Origin: Anagrus nilaparvatae
Lineage: Eukaryota > Arthropoda > Insecta > Hymenoptera > Mymaridae
DNA: 64,000 nucleotides
Assembly (NCBI GenBank): GCA_022575985.1
Contig: JAKSXM010000007.1
Span: 64,820,501 to 64,884,500 of the forward strand
Direction of reading: 5' to 3'
Positions 32,924 through 45,675 of the stretch are shown in pieces. The position numbers were made by a program, and so were the translations under genes. Under the pieces are notes generated by a model that saw only the letters and a list, made by a program, of their open reading frames with translations, searched no databases and had not been told where the DNA came from. Numbering within the stretch: the first letter of the stretch is position 1; every line of letters starts with the position of its first letter.

Positions 32924-34889
32924 TTTAAAAATAATTTATTATTTAATTTATTTAAACAAAATAATTTGAAAAAAATGCAGTTTATCTGAAAATTATTTGT
33001 GTACAGTGTACACAATTGCACGTGTATTGTAAAGAGCCGGGTTTGAAACAAGTGCTGCTCTGCAACTTGCAACCATGATACAGCAGAAAAAAATTGCTGT
33101 TGTTAAGGGGGCAAATCTTTGTTTTATGAAAATTTTGAAATAAAAAGGACTGAAAAGTTATTTGATGCAATTTTTTCATGATTTCCTTATGTCAGTAAGC
33201 GGCATAACTTACATAATATAATAATGCATTTTAAAACAGAAAAAGACAAACATTTTAAATTTTGTGTAAATTTTTAATAACATAAATGCGGCGCTGATTG
33301 TTTTATTTATTAAAAGACGTCCTATATTTAATAATTTAATTCCAAGAATTATGTTTGATATTGTTTAATATACATTTTATTTCTCCCGCCAAAGGTACAT
33401 ATTAAGGGCTTATAGAAGAGCCTTGAGAATGCCCAAGAGTCATTCTTCAGCCAGCGGTTTAACTGTTCACATATTATAATTTTAGTGCTTTTAATTTTTT
33501 TAATTTTATATTTGATATTTAACAAAATAATTATATTTAATTATTTTAAATTTTAATTGTCATCAAGTGTTTTATTAATCAGACAAAAGGATTGTTTTTA
33601 CATAGTTTTTCAAGGACTTTTTATTTTATTCGGTGGATTTATTTTTAATTTTGTCTATTATTTTATTGGTGAGTATCTTCTCGATAAAAATTTTCTTTTT
33701 TATTTTTTTATTTTATTTAATTCGTTTGTAAATATATATGTGTGTTTTGTGCTATTTATTAAAACGATTCGTGAAAATTTTTTGATTATATTGAATATCT
33801 AAAAAAACCTCGTGATATGATTTTTAGTATTAAATAAGTAAATTAAGGAAAATAAAATGAAATAAGGAATAAGTTATTTTTATTATATTATATTTAATTA
33901 TGAAACAAAATTTTTTTTTTTAACCTTTACTTAAGTATTTTTTAAAACGAAATTATTTTGTAATTTATTAAACCTTAAGTTAACCTTGAAGGTTAGAATT
34001 TATATAGTAATGTTTATTACCAAAAAAATTTAACTGTAAGTTTATTTTGATTTATACTGAAAGAATTATTAAAAAAAAAAACAAAAGAATCGCTATATAT
34101 CACGAATAGGTATAACAAGTAGATCTAACGTACTTGCCGCCTTACAAAAGGCAAATGTTTATATTTCCAAGTAAAATTTTGATATAAAAATAGGCGAAAT
34201 TTTGAACGAATTATCTGAAAAAATTTTTATTTATAGTATCATTTTTTTAACCCTCAACTAATTGAAAAATCCTTTTAGAGGTAATACAGTAGATTTAAAT
34301 ACTCCATTTTGAAACTAAGTTTTTATTTTAAGAAATTTTTTTTTGCGAGAATTCATTTTCGCAACCCACTTAAAGAGTTTTTAGTTTGATAAGGGTTCAT
34401 TTTTTTGTTGGTTTATTAAAAAAGAAATTCAAAAATTTTCAATTACATATTAAAAAAATTTCTTAAAGCTCTCATATAATTTTGAATTATAGAAAAAATA
34501 GCTGCTTTTAGGTTGCTATGTGAAGAGACTTTCCTGATAGGGGTATATTAAAAAAAAAATATTTTTATATAAAACTTATTTTATTTTTCTTTGTAATTTC
34601 ATTTGTTATTCTTTATTTTAAATTATTTTTGTTATAAATTTGCAGTTTTGAAAATAAAAATTTCCTTTTTAACACAAAAAAAAAATTTTAACGACTCAAA
34701 TATTTTAGTACAGTGCAGCTGCGCCTATCATATAATTATTATAATTAATTAAAAAACAAAACTTCTTTTTTTTCTTGACCAATATAGTACTTTGGTATTT
34801 TTTTAACGTATTTTTGAAAACGAATTTATTTTGAAATTTAATAATCCTTAAGTTAATTACCAAAAAATATTTTGAAATCCAGAGAGTTA
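32924..34889. other. Intergenic, upstream of FAM136A
   Basis: Bases just above 32924 should hold the FAM136A promoter. An open frame at 33557-33802 begins with TTG and is almost all F/I/L/Y/V, as AT-rich non-coding DNA gives. Scattered fragments resembling the 18.8-19.5 kb repeat appear towards the right end. Confidence 0.4.
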
Positions 34890-35280
34890 AAAATGGATTT
34901 TACTCTTAAATATGCAAAAACACTCCTTTTTAGGAATATTTTTACAGATTTAAGGGTATTACTTTTATTTCCAACTCTTGGGACCGTGAAATTTATAACG
35001 AGCGACTATAAAAATGCATAGGAATTTAAAACTTATTATTTCTAATAAATTGCATAAACATATATAAATTTTTTAGGGTAGTTTTAGCAGACTTCAGGGT
35101 GCTGAATTTATTCACATAAAACAAGTTTATAGGGGGGGAGAGGTACCCCGGAAATCTGAAAATTAAGGGGGGATCAAATGGGACTTGAAATAATTTCGAT
35201 TAAAAGACTTAGAATAATTCAAGTTTAGGGACTTGAAAAAATCCGGGAAAATCTGCACCGAAAATCCCAATTAAGTTGAC
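34890..35280. repeat. Dispersed repeat copy, second locus
   Basis: It begins with a small palindrome (CTTAAATATGCAAAAACACTCC with GGAATATTTTTACAGATTTAAG) also seen in the 18.8-19.5 kb element. The stretch at 35130-35260 ('GGTACCCCGGAAATCTGAAAATTAAGGGGGG', then 'GGGACTTGAAATAATTTCG', then 'TTTAGGGACTTG') has the same order as the sequence flanking the tandem array at 58.8-59.6 kb. Confidence 0.5.
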
Positions 35281-35556
35281 TGTTCAACAATGATGTCGAG
35301 TTTTTTTATTTAGGTTTTTGCGATCCTCCGTATCCAACCTTGTCACATTCAATGAACCCCTCCCTATAAAATGTTTCAATTTTATACCCCTTGCATTCAT
35401 ACATTTAATAAACTTAAGAAAATTAATTATAATTTTATTTTTAAAAAAATTATTTGGGCTGTTTTCAATAAGTTAAAAAATTTTATATACAGAGTAAATT
35501 AATTTAAGAAAAAATTATATCCTTAATAAATATCCTTATTTGAATAATGATATATT

Positions 35557-35890
35557 TAGTCCTGTCGCCAGCAATGCTATTTAATGCCATAAAATCCTAA
35601 AATAGCATAAAAGTTCCATGGAAAAAAATGGGTGGTATTTATGTTTTTTAACTCGCTAAACACGAATCCGAGGTCTATTTTGCTAAATTCGTGGTCAATT
35701 TTTTTTTATTAACTAATTATTGGCCAATTTTGCAATAATTTCTTTATAACAAAAAATTGACCACGAAATTCGCAAAACGGACCCCGGATTCGTGTTCAGC
35801 GGGTCAAAAAACATAAATACCACCCATTTTTTTCCATGGAATTTTTATGCTATTTTATGGCATTAAATAGCATTGCTGGTGACAGGACTA
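35557..35890. mobile_element. Foldback MITE, about 334 bp
   Basis: The ends TAGTCCTGTCGCCAGCAATG and CATTGCTGGTGACAGGACTA are inverted repeats with one mismatch. Pairing continues through CCATGGAAAAAAATGGGTGG and its complement to a centre near 35725. It is flanked by ATT on both sides, a possible 3-bp target duplication. It has no coding capacity. Confidence 0.82.
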
Positions 35891-36717
35891 ATTATATAAT
35901 ATATCATTTTTCAGGAAATACATGTAGGGGCTATTTCCGTTGATGAGAAACACATTTGAAGTATTATAATTTTAACTATTGAATCGCATAAGAACTAGTA
36001 AAGCTGTAAAAGTGGTTTTTAAAGCTGTTTTCTATAATATTAGGATTCTCTTTTACAAATAATTCCCTTACAGTAAATTCAATTTTTTTTTTGCTAGATT
36101 TTGAGCTATACATAATGCATATAATATATTATATAATATATTAATTACCTATATTATATATTATTATATATAATTGCATTATTATTTTAAAATTTGTTGT
36201 TTCTAATAATAAAAATTAAGTTTCCCCCACTTCTTTTTTATAGCTTAAATAATAAAATTAAGTATAATAAAATAATAATTATAATGCAAAAAGAAATTTT
36301 ATTAAGCTGCAAAATATTTTATAAACAGTATTGCGCATTATTATGGAGACATCGCTAAATGCTAAATCAGCAAAATTTATATCTACAAGATAAAAATTTC
36401 TTCATCAAATAATTTTTTTAAATGAAAAGTACTATAGGTATATTATTCCGTTTTTTACCCCGTTTTACCCTTAGAAATACCTATATTGTTTTTTTTTTCT
36501 TCAAATTTTGATTTTTTTAAATTAAAATACAAATTGAAGTAAGCTAATTGTATTTTATTTATATTATCATTTAAAATATAATGATGTCATAGGAAAATCA
36601 CCTTTTAACTTTTATATTTTGATTATTTCTTATTATTATTATTATATGACGTTATAGTGTAATAAAATTTAAATACCTTATATTTTAGTCTACAAATTTT
36701 GTAATAAAATATGTTTA
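35891..36717. other. AT-rich intergenic stretch
   Basis: Simple AT sequence near 36120-36175; nothing else recognised. Confidence 0.4.
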
Positions 36718-37080
36718 CATATCTAGGGCAAAAAAAGCCTATTTTCTGTCCTAGGGACGCGACTTTTTTGCCCATTATAAGTAAAACTATTGTTTAGAAC
36801 ACGGGACAAAATATGGGATTCGACTTTTGCATGCTGTCTGCACTCGCTCGCTACGCTCGCTCGTGCATACAACCGAATGCAAAGCCAAAACCAACATTTT
36901 ATCCCTTGTTTAATAAGTAGCTATTTCTGGACAGTGGCAATCAAAGTACGATTTACCGTAATTTCTTTCCACTGACACAGTAAAATCGTATACGACCCTT
37001 GGCCATAATAAAAGAATGCCCCAAATCGCAGTTGACCGTCCTCGGAAAATAATTTACTTGCGATTTGGAAAATTCTTTAA
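36718..37080. repeat. Composite of the two dispersed repeat modules
   Basis: The CATATCTAGGGCAAAAAA module starts at 36718. A GC-rich palindrome (TGCACTCGCTCG ... CGCTCGTGCA) lies at 36838-36868, and the hairpin of the family seen at 6.1, 15.3 and 18.0 kb is at 37012-37080 (AGAATGCCCCAAATCGCA ... TGCGATTTGG). Module order differs from the 17.86 kb copy. Confidence 0.55.
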
Positions 37081-37914
37081 TTTTCTGTCCATGTGTCGTA
37101 ATGTACGATTTAAATTTTATTTTTTAATTCGATTTAAATTTTATTTTAATTCATCTCAAATTCTCCTAATATTAGAATTTATCTACGAGCGCCTGTTAAT
37201 TTATGTTTTTTATTTTTATCTATTACCTATATTGTAATATGCACGATAGTAATTACTATCTTATAAGATTTATTTTTAGATTATAAATAAAATAAATTTT
37301 TGATAAGATATTAAAAAAATTATAATGTGTTCTTTCTTTATTTGTCCTATTTCGTAGAAAAAAAATTAAAAAAAAAAGATAATCTCCAAACATCGATTTT
37401 CTATTAAAAATATCAAATTTTATTATTTTGTTAAAAAATTTACATCTACAAAACATAAACTTGAAACCTGAATTGTAAACACTAACATTCTTGTTATTTT
37501 ATTTAAACGAAAATTCTTAGAAAAACAAGTACAAAAAATATTAAAAATCCAACAATTTTATTAAATTTCCATTTTTATTACTGATACACTAATTCAAAAT
37601 TTAATTTTAAACTAAAAAAATAGTGTTCACTAACGACCTAAATCCCTTTTTAAATTTTAATAAACAAAAAAAATAAAAAATTCATAAAGTACGCCATTTT
37701 CTTTTGTTTCAACTTGTTGTTTTCTCAACCAAACACACGCACGCACTTGCGGCGGTGGGTTGCTTTTATTGACTCTTCTCTCTCTTTTATTGTTAGTAGA
37801 TGTACAGACTCCGGCGAGTGAAAACGCGTTCTTAAATAGTGCTCGGGATTTTCCCGATAAATTTTTTATATTTTTTTTTGATAGCCAATTTTTGGCTAAA
37901 AAAAATTAGCAATC
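37081..37914. promoter_or_regulatory. Upstream region of the PIWI gene
   Basis: GC-containing patches (CGCACGCACTTGCGGCGGTGG near 37740, GACTCCGGCGAGTG near 37808, GGGATTTTCCCGA near 37846) stand out from the AT-rich background and probably mark the promoter and 5' UTR of the gene that starts at 37915. Confidence 0.35.
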
Positions 37915-40900
37915 ATGCCGAAATATCCAACAGATAAGCGGTTTGTGATTTTATAATTTTTTTATTTTTTGTTTTTAAAAACAAATTTTGAGGTTACAAT
38001 TGTCTACGCGTGACCTCTCATCATCTATTTATTTTGAAAATACAGATTTTTTTCAAATGAAAAATATTTTGTTATTTAAAATATATTATTTCTCTGAGCC
38101 TAAATTAATTAAATTTTTTGATAATTTTTCTATGAATTTTTTAATTCATAAATCAATAAATATTTCTTTCTATTTCTAAGTCCTGTATCAAATTCTATGA
38201 ATTTCCCAGAAATCTAAGATTTGTTTTAAGTGTTTTTTTTTTTTTTTTTTTTTTTAAGTTAAAAAGCCTACTTTTCTAAGAGAAGAAAACTTTGGTTTTA
38301 TAATTTGTAACAATAAACAATTGAATATTTTGAATTAAAACTTTTGTTAAGTAATATAATATCTAAACATTTATTAAATTAAGTATTTAATTTCTGCAGC
38401 AAAACAAACAAGATTTCTTGCGAAAAAATTTTAAACCTCTATTTAGTGCAAAATATTATTTATAGAAAAAATTTTAAATTTTAAATTCTGTTTGTTTTTT
38501 TGAATTTTTTTGAAATACTCATGTTATACCTATAATAAAGCAAAAATAACTAACACTATGCACATTATAGCAAATATTATAACGACGACATGGGTGATCA
38601 GTCCCAAAGAGGGAGAGCAATGTCTCGAGGTAGACATCAACGTCCTCGAGATCAAGATTATGAAGGAGATTCAGGAGGTTACGGTCGAAGACCTGGATCT
38701 CAATCTGTTCCAGGCCGTGGTGAACCATATCCAAGACCAAATCTTCCTGAAATAGGAGGAGCAGTAATTTTTTATTTTATTTTCATTAACTTAAAATTAT
38801 TAAATAATTTTACTATAATACTACTTTGTTATTTTTATTAGGGTGCTGGTCGATCTAGCAGACCACCTCCAAGAGAACCAGCGCCTATAGAAGGGCAAGG
38901 TCAAGTTGAAGGGCCTTCATTGGGAAGAGGAGCTATGCGAGGACGACGAGTTTTAAATTCTGACATTGTAACTCGACCAAGAGATCTTAAATCCAAAACT
39001 GGTAAGTTAGAATTTCTTTAGTTTTTACAAAACTCAAAACAAAAAAACTAAATATCTATTTTCAAATATTATTTTAGGAAGTTCTGGAACCGTTGTTTCA
39101 TTACAATCTAATTATTTTAAATTGATTAGTGCTCCTGATTGGTGCCTTTATCAATATAGTGTAGAATTTTCACCTTCAGAAGATAGGACTATTACACGTA
39201 AAGGATTGCTTAGAAAACACAAAGAAGAGTTTGGAGCATATGTTTTTGATGGTACAACTTTATTCACTAGCAAACAAATACCTGAGGTAAAGTTTCATTT
39301 AAAAATTATTAAGTATATTTTTGTTTATAACTTTTAAATTAATTTTCTAGAATCTTGAATTAGAATCTATAAGAAATGAAGATAAAACTCCAGTAAAGAT
39401 TACAGTAAAGTATGTAGGAGACATAACAAGAGGGGATTATCCATATTTACAGTTCTTTAATATTTTGATGAGAAAATGTCTTGAATGTTTGAAACTACAA
39501 ATAGTTGGACGTAATTATTTTGATGCAAAAAATAAAGTAATTTCAAAAAAATTTTGATGAAAGTTATAAATGACTTGCAATTAATAAATGTTTATTTTAA
39601 GGTTGTAATACCAGAGTATAAACTTGAATTATGGCCTGGCTATATTACTTCAATAAGGCAACATGAACAACAAATATTAATGTGTGCTGAAATTACTCAT
39701 AAAGTTATGCGGAATGAAACTATTTTAGATATTCTATACGATTGTTATGAATATAACCGTAATGATTATCAGGTAAATTTATTATTAAAAATCATCTTTT
39801 TTTAGTATTCAATTTCTTATACTTTTTCAGAAAGCATTTGCTACGCAAGTAATAGGAGTTGTAGTTTTAACTGACTATAATAATAATACATATAGAGTAG
39901 ATGATGTAGATTGGCAAGTTTCTCCTGAAAATACTTTTAAAATGAAAGATGGATCTGAAATTTCTTATATGGAATACTATAAACGAAAATATAATATTAG
40001 GATTAAGGAAGTTAAACAACCCTTACTTGTTTCTCGTTCAAAGGCTCGTGATAGGAGAGCTGGTAAACCAGAATCTGTATACTTAATTCCTGAACTTTGT
40101 AGGAGTACAGGTATAATATTTTTCAGTTTTTATCTAATTTTCAAAATTTTAAATCATTTGTAAATTATTTGTAATTTATTTAGGATTAACTGACAAAATG
40201 AGAGAAAATAATAATCTCATGCGGGCTCTAGCTATTTATACCAGAGTATCGCCAACTGAAAGAATAAAAAAATTAAATGCTTTTAATAGACGTTTACAAT
40301 CTGAGCAAGAAGTATTAAAGGAAATAAAAGATTGGAAATTACAGTTGGATAATCAGCTTGTTACATTGCAAGGAAGAGTAATACCTGCAGATACCATATT
40401 TTTTAGAGATGATGTTAAAGTAAAGGTGGATACTCAAGCCAATTGGAATAAAGAATTTAGGAATAAATCTTTATTGAAAGTTGGATGTCTCGATGATTGG
40501 GTTGTTATGACGACTCAAAGAGTAGCAAGAGACGTTCATGTGAGTGTTCATTTCACAAAAATATTCTTCATTTTCTCTTAAGTTGATCAAAAATTATTTT
40601 TTTTAGTCGTTTATTGGACTATTAATTAAAAGTGGTGGAGGTATGGGTTTTACTATACGTCAACCAAGAGTATATGAAATGAGAGATGACAGTGTCAACA
40701 CATATGCAAATTGTATTGAAGATGTTAAAAGCAAAATGAATCCACAATTAATATTATGTATTGCTTCTAATAACAGAGGTGACAGATATGCAGCCATAAA
40801 AAAAAAATGTTGCGTAGACAGGCCAGTACCTACTCAAGTAGTACTTCAAAAATGTCTTAATGCTAAGCAGGCATTTTCCATTGCAACTAAAATTGCAATT

Positions 40901-41727
40901 CAAATGAATTGCAAAATTGGGGGAATTCCATGGAATGTTTATATTCCAGTTCAAGGATTAATGGTTGTAGGATTTGATGTTTGTCATGATACAAACTCAA
41001 AATCCAAAGACTTTGGTATGTAATCACTTATTTTTAATAGCTATAATTTTTCATTATTAACATGTTAAATTTTTAAATTTAAGGTGCTATGGTTGCATCA
41101 ATGGATAGACATTGTGGACGTTACTTCAGTGCTGTTAGCAGCCATTCTTCGGGAGAAGAGTTATCAAGTGATTTTGCAGTTAATTTATGCAAAGCATTGG
41201 ATCAGTATAAACATTATAACCAAGCTTATCCAAAAAAAATAGTTATTTACAGAGACGGTGTTGGAGAAGGTCAAATACCTTATATTTATAATCATGAAGT
41301 TAAAACAATCAAAGAAAGATTAGCATCTATGTATGGTTCACCAGATGAAGTTAAATTAGCTTTTATTGTAGTTACCAAAAAAATCAACACAAGATTTTTC
41401 TGCAGAGGTGAAAATCCTCCTCCAGGAACTGTTGTTGATGACGTGGTTACAGATCCATCAAAATATGATTTCTTTATTGTATCTCAATATGTTAGAGAAG
41501 GAACTGTAACACCAACAGGATACAATATAATAGAAGATACTTTAGGTTTAGATGCTGATAAAATACAACGTTTGACTTACAAATTGTGTCATATTTATTT
41601 TAATTGGAGCGGAACTGTGCGAGTACCTGCTCCTTGTCAATATGCACATAAACTGGCATTTTTAGTATCACAATCAATTCATCAATCTCCTGATACTGCG
41701 TTAGAAACACTTTTATACTTTTTATAA
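37915..41727 (+). CDS. PIWI-clade Argonaute (Piwi/Aubergine type), ten exons
   Basis: PIWI proteins use piRNAs to silence transposons in the germline. Exons: 37915-37940, 38571-38763, 38842-39001, 39078-39286, 39351-39536, 39602-39772, 39831-40110, 40184-40539, 40607-41015, 41084-41727; 877 residues. The N-terminus carries RG/GR motifs (RGRAMSRGRH, GRGAMRGRR) suited to arginine methylation and Tudor binding. The PAZ domain is at about 275-390, MID about 430-600, PIWI about 600-870. The catalytic tetrad is complete: D651 (GFDVCHD), E688 (GEEL), D721 (YRDGVGEG), H852 (YAHKLAF), so slicing is expected. The protein ends in LLYFL, as Piwi-clade proteins do. The first exon is only 26 nt; the split arginine codon CG|C joins it cleanly. 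The N-terminal sequence favours Piwi/Aub over AGO3, but a tree is needed to name the paralogue. Intron 1 contains a run of 23 T at 38233-38255. Confidence 0.95.
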
Positions 41728-42932
41728 TTTTTTATTTTAAAATACATAATTTTTATTTAATTATTATTATTTCATATTCTCAATTAATCGGTCTCAAAAA
41801 GAAAGACAAAAAAATTGAATTTTCTGAATTTTCACCATATATAATTTTTATTTCAATTATTACTGTTGTATAAAACAGTATTTATTTCTAGTATTATTTA
41901 GTATTTATAAAAATGTTGATTGGACATTGTTTTTTTTATTTTTCAAATAAAAAACTTTAATTTATCAGAATATAAATTAAAATTTATCGAGTTACAAAAT
42001 GTTAACTCAAAGTACATAATAATAATTTTGATCATTATTCAATGAATAAAAGAAAATTAAATATTTTCTTATAACAAAAATCATTGTTCTAAAAGAAATG
42101 AATGGCAAAAATATCAGAAAAAAGTAACTATTTTATAAATTTTGACAAAGAAATAATCTATATAAATCGTACAAAGAAAAAAAAAAAATACTTAAATAAC
42201 TCTTAAGTTATACATATATTTTTTATGTTATATTTTTTTTAATGTGTAAAATGTATAGTTTCTTCTTTTTTTTATTTTACATATACAGAGAAAAAACACG
42301 ACAGAATAGTAATTGTAATATTAGTTTCTTTAACAAGTATATGTAAAAGTTATGATACATGAGCAGATGAGTGAAATATTTTTGTATTTATAGAATCTTG
42401 TTACGAAAAAAAAAAAATAAAATGTTTCAAAGGGCTCTTTTACACCGTGGCCTTTTTGAGTGTATTACAGGTAAATGGGTAGTATAGTTCTATTAAATTT
42501 CTTTTTGTTTACAAATTTGAACCACCTTTTTGTAAAAGAAAATTTAAATTAAATGTATTGCTGCGATTCCCTCAACGAGACCATGGTTTAAATATGTCAA
42601 AGATAATTCAACAAAATAAAAAAGAAAAATTTTGTATAAAAGAAAATATTGTTAATTTATGTAGAAACATTTTATATATGTAATTAATATATCTTGTATT
42701 ATAATATAAAAAAAACTGATCTTGAATTTATTTACTCCTTTTCTTTTAAGATATTTTTTAGAACTCAATTAAAATGTGATTTTTTAATTCAAAAAAATTT
42801 TATTTCAAGCATTAAAATTTATATTACAAATATGATTATTTACATTTATTTTATAAAATTATTTATTTTCCAGTCTTTAATAAAATTTTAAGTATAAAAA
42901 AAAAATTAATATAGATAAAAAATATTTATTTT
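41728..42932. other. PIWI 3' UTR and convergent intergenic region
   Basis: AT-rich; shared downstream region of PIWI (+) and SLC35F6 (-). The open frame at 42694-42891 is AT-composition noise. Confidence 0.45.
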
Positions 42933-44265
42933 TTATGGAGTATTTCCTAAATCGTCTGCAGCTGTAATAACAACTCTGTCTTCATTTTGCTGGGGTGGAT
43001 TATGACGTCCTAAGCGATATTGACATTTTCTTATTAATTGAGGTATAAGTACATTATTGTAACAACAAGTTCCAATTAAAAGTGTGATAAAACCAATAAG
43101 CTGAAAGATTATTTAAATAAGAAATTTAAAAATAAAATAATTTTATATAATTTTTCTTTTTCTTACTTGTAAATAATGAAATGATTGCCATTGTAAGCTT
43201 AAGGAAACTGCCCAAATAACAAATGTTCTGATACTATCGAGTACCATCCTTGTAGTAGCGCTCAATTCTTTTGTTACGCTTATACCAGCAAAATTGAAAA
43301 ATGCAATGCTTATTGTGATTCCAACGATAGCCATTAGTAAGTGGCCGTTATTTCCTATTTGAATTAATGCATCCATTGTGGCTTCTAATGTTCCTCTTGC
43401 ATTATTAGTGAACGGAGGTGGAGCTGGGATATAATTTAATGGAATCATAGCAAGGCAAATTCCGATGAATCCAAATATACCTTCCCAACCAACAGCTTGT
43501 AATGGAGGAATATTTTGACCAATAACATACTTTTCTTCAACAACCATCTGAATAGAAATTATCACTTGAGCGCAAATTATAAGTAAATTTCCTGTCATAA
43601 CTGTATTTTTATCTGACCCTTCTTCTTTATCCACCATATCACTGACACCGACCAATATTAATCCTAACATAACTAATATGATTCCTGACCATTCTTTAGC
43701 ACCTAATTTACGATTTAAAAACCCAACGGATAGAAGACCAGTAAATATAATGACAGACCCTCTCAACATTTGAAAACTACTAGCATCTGTCATAACAAGA
43801 CCTATGTACATAACCGAAGTAGCAAACATATCACATAAAGAAGGAATAAATAATGCAAAAACATTAAAATTTCTGGATCCTTTTGTTAGAGAACTTGTGT
43901 CGATTGACCCATCCTACAAAAACATTAACTTAGAAGATTTATTTAAATAAATTATGATTATAAAATCATATCTTACTGATAAACGTGCATAATAACAAAA
44001 TGCTATTTTGAATATTAGTAAACACATCATTTCTCCCAAAAACATAAAAGATGATTGCATAAAAGGATGGCTAAATTTTCTCACTACACCATCTTCTCCT
44101 TTTACTGATAATCTATCAGCATATCTAAAACAAGTTTCATTAAATCAAACCTAATCTAAAAAAAGTGAAAAAAAAAAACTTTTCTTACTTGACTGAAAGT
44201 GTGTTAAATGAACCCGTCACAACCATCAACAAAGCAAGTACTTTTTGATAATTTGTCCATGCCAT
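42933..44265 (-). CDS. SLC35F6: SLC35F6-type transporter of the DMT/EamA superfamily, four exons
   Basis: SLC35F6 is a multi-pass protein of lysosomal and mitochondrial membranes, related to nucleotide-sugar transporters; its substrate is not established. Exons on the minus strand: 44189-44265, 43977-44124, 43167-43913, 42933-43100; 379 residues against 371 in human. The block SSFQMLRGSVIIFTGLLSV and the block GISVTKELSATTRMVLDS match SLC35F6 almost exactly; EEKYV and RGTLEATMDA also align. About ten hydrophobic segments are visible, with the hydrophilic tail (RHNPPQQNEDRVV) at the C-terminus. The start at 44265 (MAWTNYQKVLALLMVVTG) gives the first membrane segment directly. Confidence 0.93.
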
Positions 44266-45675
44266 TTTGAACCAATATTTTTTATTATTACAATTGAATA
44301 TTTATGTTAAAATTAAAAATAAAAGAAACTTAGTAAAATATATTAAAAATTCAAATGAAACATTTCTCTTTGTTAAAAATTTTCCACACAAAAATTTCTA
44401 GTCCATTATTAAAATCTCAAAATATAACAAACAATATACAATAATCTTGTATTATACTTTTATCATATTATTTTGTTTAAATGTTTTTTAAGTGGTTAAT
44501 AATCACTAATATATATATAACTTTATAACGAAAAAATAATAAATAAAAATAAAAATATTAGGCATGTATTTCCTTTTTTCTTTTAATAAAATTTGCTTCT
44601 GAATTCATTACCAATTAAATGATTCAATGATCCTCTATATGACTAATATAAAATTAATTTGTTATAATAAACACTATTTAAGTAATATTTTTTTATAACC
44701 CCTCCATTTTTTATTATTATTATTTTTATTGTTTTAAAACAAATAAAAAATTATGACTCCAAAATGCAGATACAGATTCCTTTCTCTTTGCACTAAAAAA
44801 AAACTGCAACAATTATTTTATACAGTTGGTAATATGTCAATTTTAGAAAACTGCATACAAGGCGCGCCTGTAGTCCGACTGCAATTATTCAATTTTTGAA
44901 AAAAAATAGAAATTATTCCTTTATTCCTTTTCTATAATTTTTTTTTTTAAGCATTTTAAATAAAATATTTCTTTTTAAGATAAAATTATAACTTATAGGA
45001 AAAATATCTAAAAAAGGATTAAAAATAGGTTACCATCAACTAAGGATTAAAAATGTAAAAAATATAAAAATAATTATTACCAATAAGTAAAAATTTTTTT
45101 ATTCGACTAGATTTATCACTACAACCAAAGACTACAACTTATTAATCAGACTAGAAAAACTGTACAAATATAATATATATGAGCGACATTGATATATATA
45201 ATTTATAAATTTTAAGCACTTTATTATTGTTGAAAAACTTACTATTATTTCGTTTTTTAGTTAAGAGGCATTGTCGTATTACTATAAAACTACCGATTAA
45301 TATATAATTGCACATATTAAATCTTAAGAATTAAAATAAATAATTATATTTACATTATAAAATATGTGGTCATAATATTTTTAAAATTTAGTATAAAATA
45401 TAAATATTATAATTTTTTTTATAAACAATACGCTTTCCAAAATTTTTTCAAATAAAAACAAAAAGAATAAAATATCACAGATACAAAAATAATTTTGATA
45501 AAAATTAAATATCAAACTTATTAAAAACATAAAACTATAATAAAACAAATTGACATATTTTTTTTAAATTGCGATTAACTTTATAATAATAAAATATATT
45601 TACTGAGATCATTTTTTTTTTGTATTCTAAAAATATAGCATTAATTTTGTATTACTTTGTAATAGTTTAAATTTT
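44266..45675. other. Intergenic between SLC35F6 and CUEDC1
   Basis: Two minus-strand genes flank it, so it holds the SLC35F6 promoter and the CUEDC1 3' UTR. No gene is visible. The only unusual word is GGCGCGCC near 44861. Confidence 0.45.

Noticed and set aside
33557..33802. 81-codon hydrophobic frame resembling a membrane protein
   Set aside because: Begins at TTG and is almost entirely F/I/L/Y/V, as T-rich non-coding DNA translates; no neighbour or splice support.
38233..38255. Run of 23 T in PIWI intron 1
   Set aside because: Simple homopolymer, common in this genome; no further structure.
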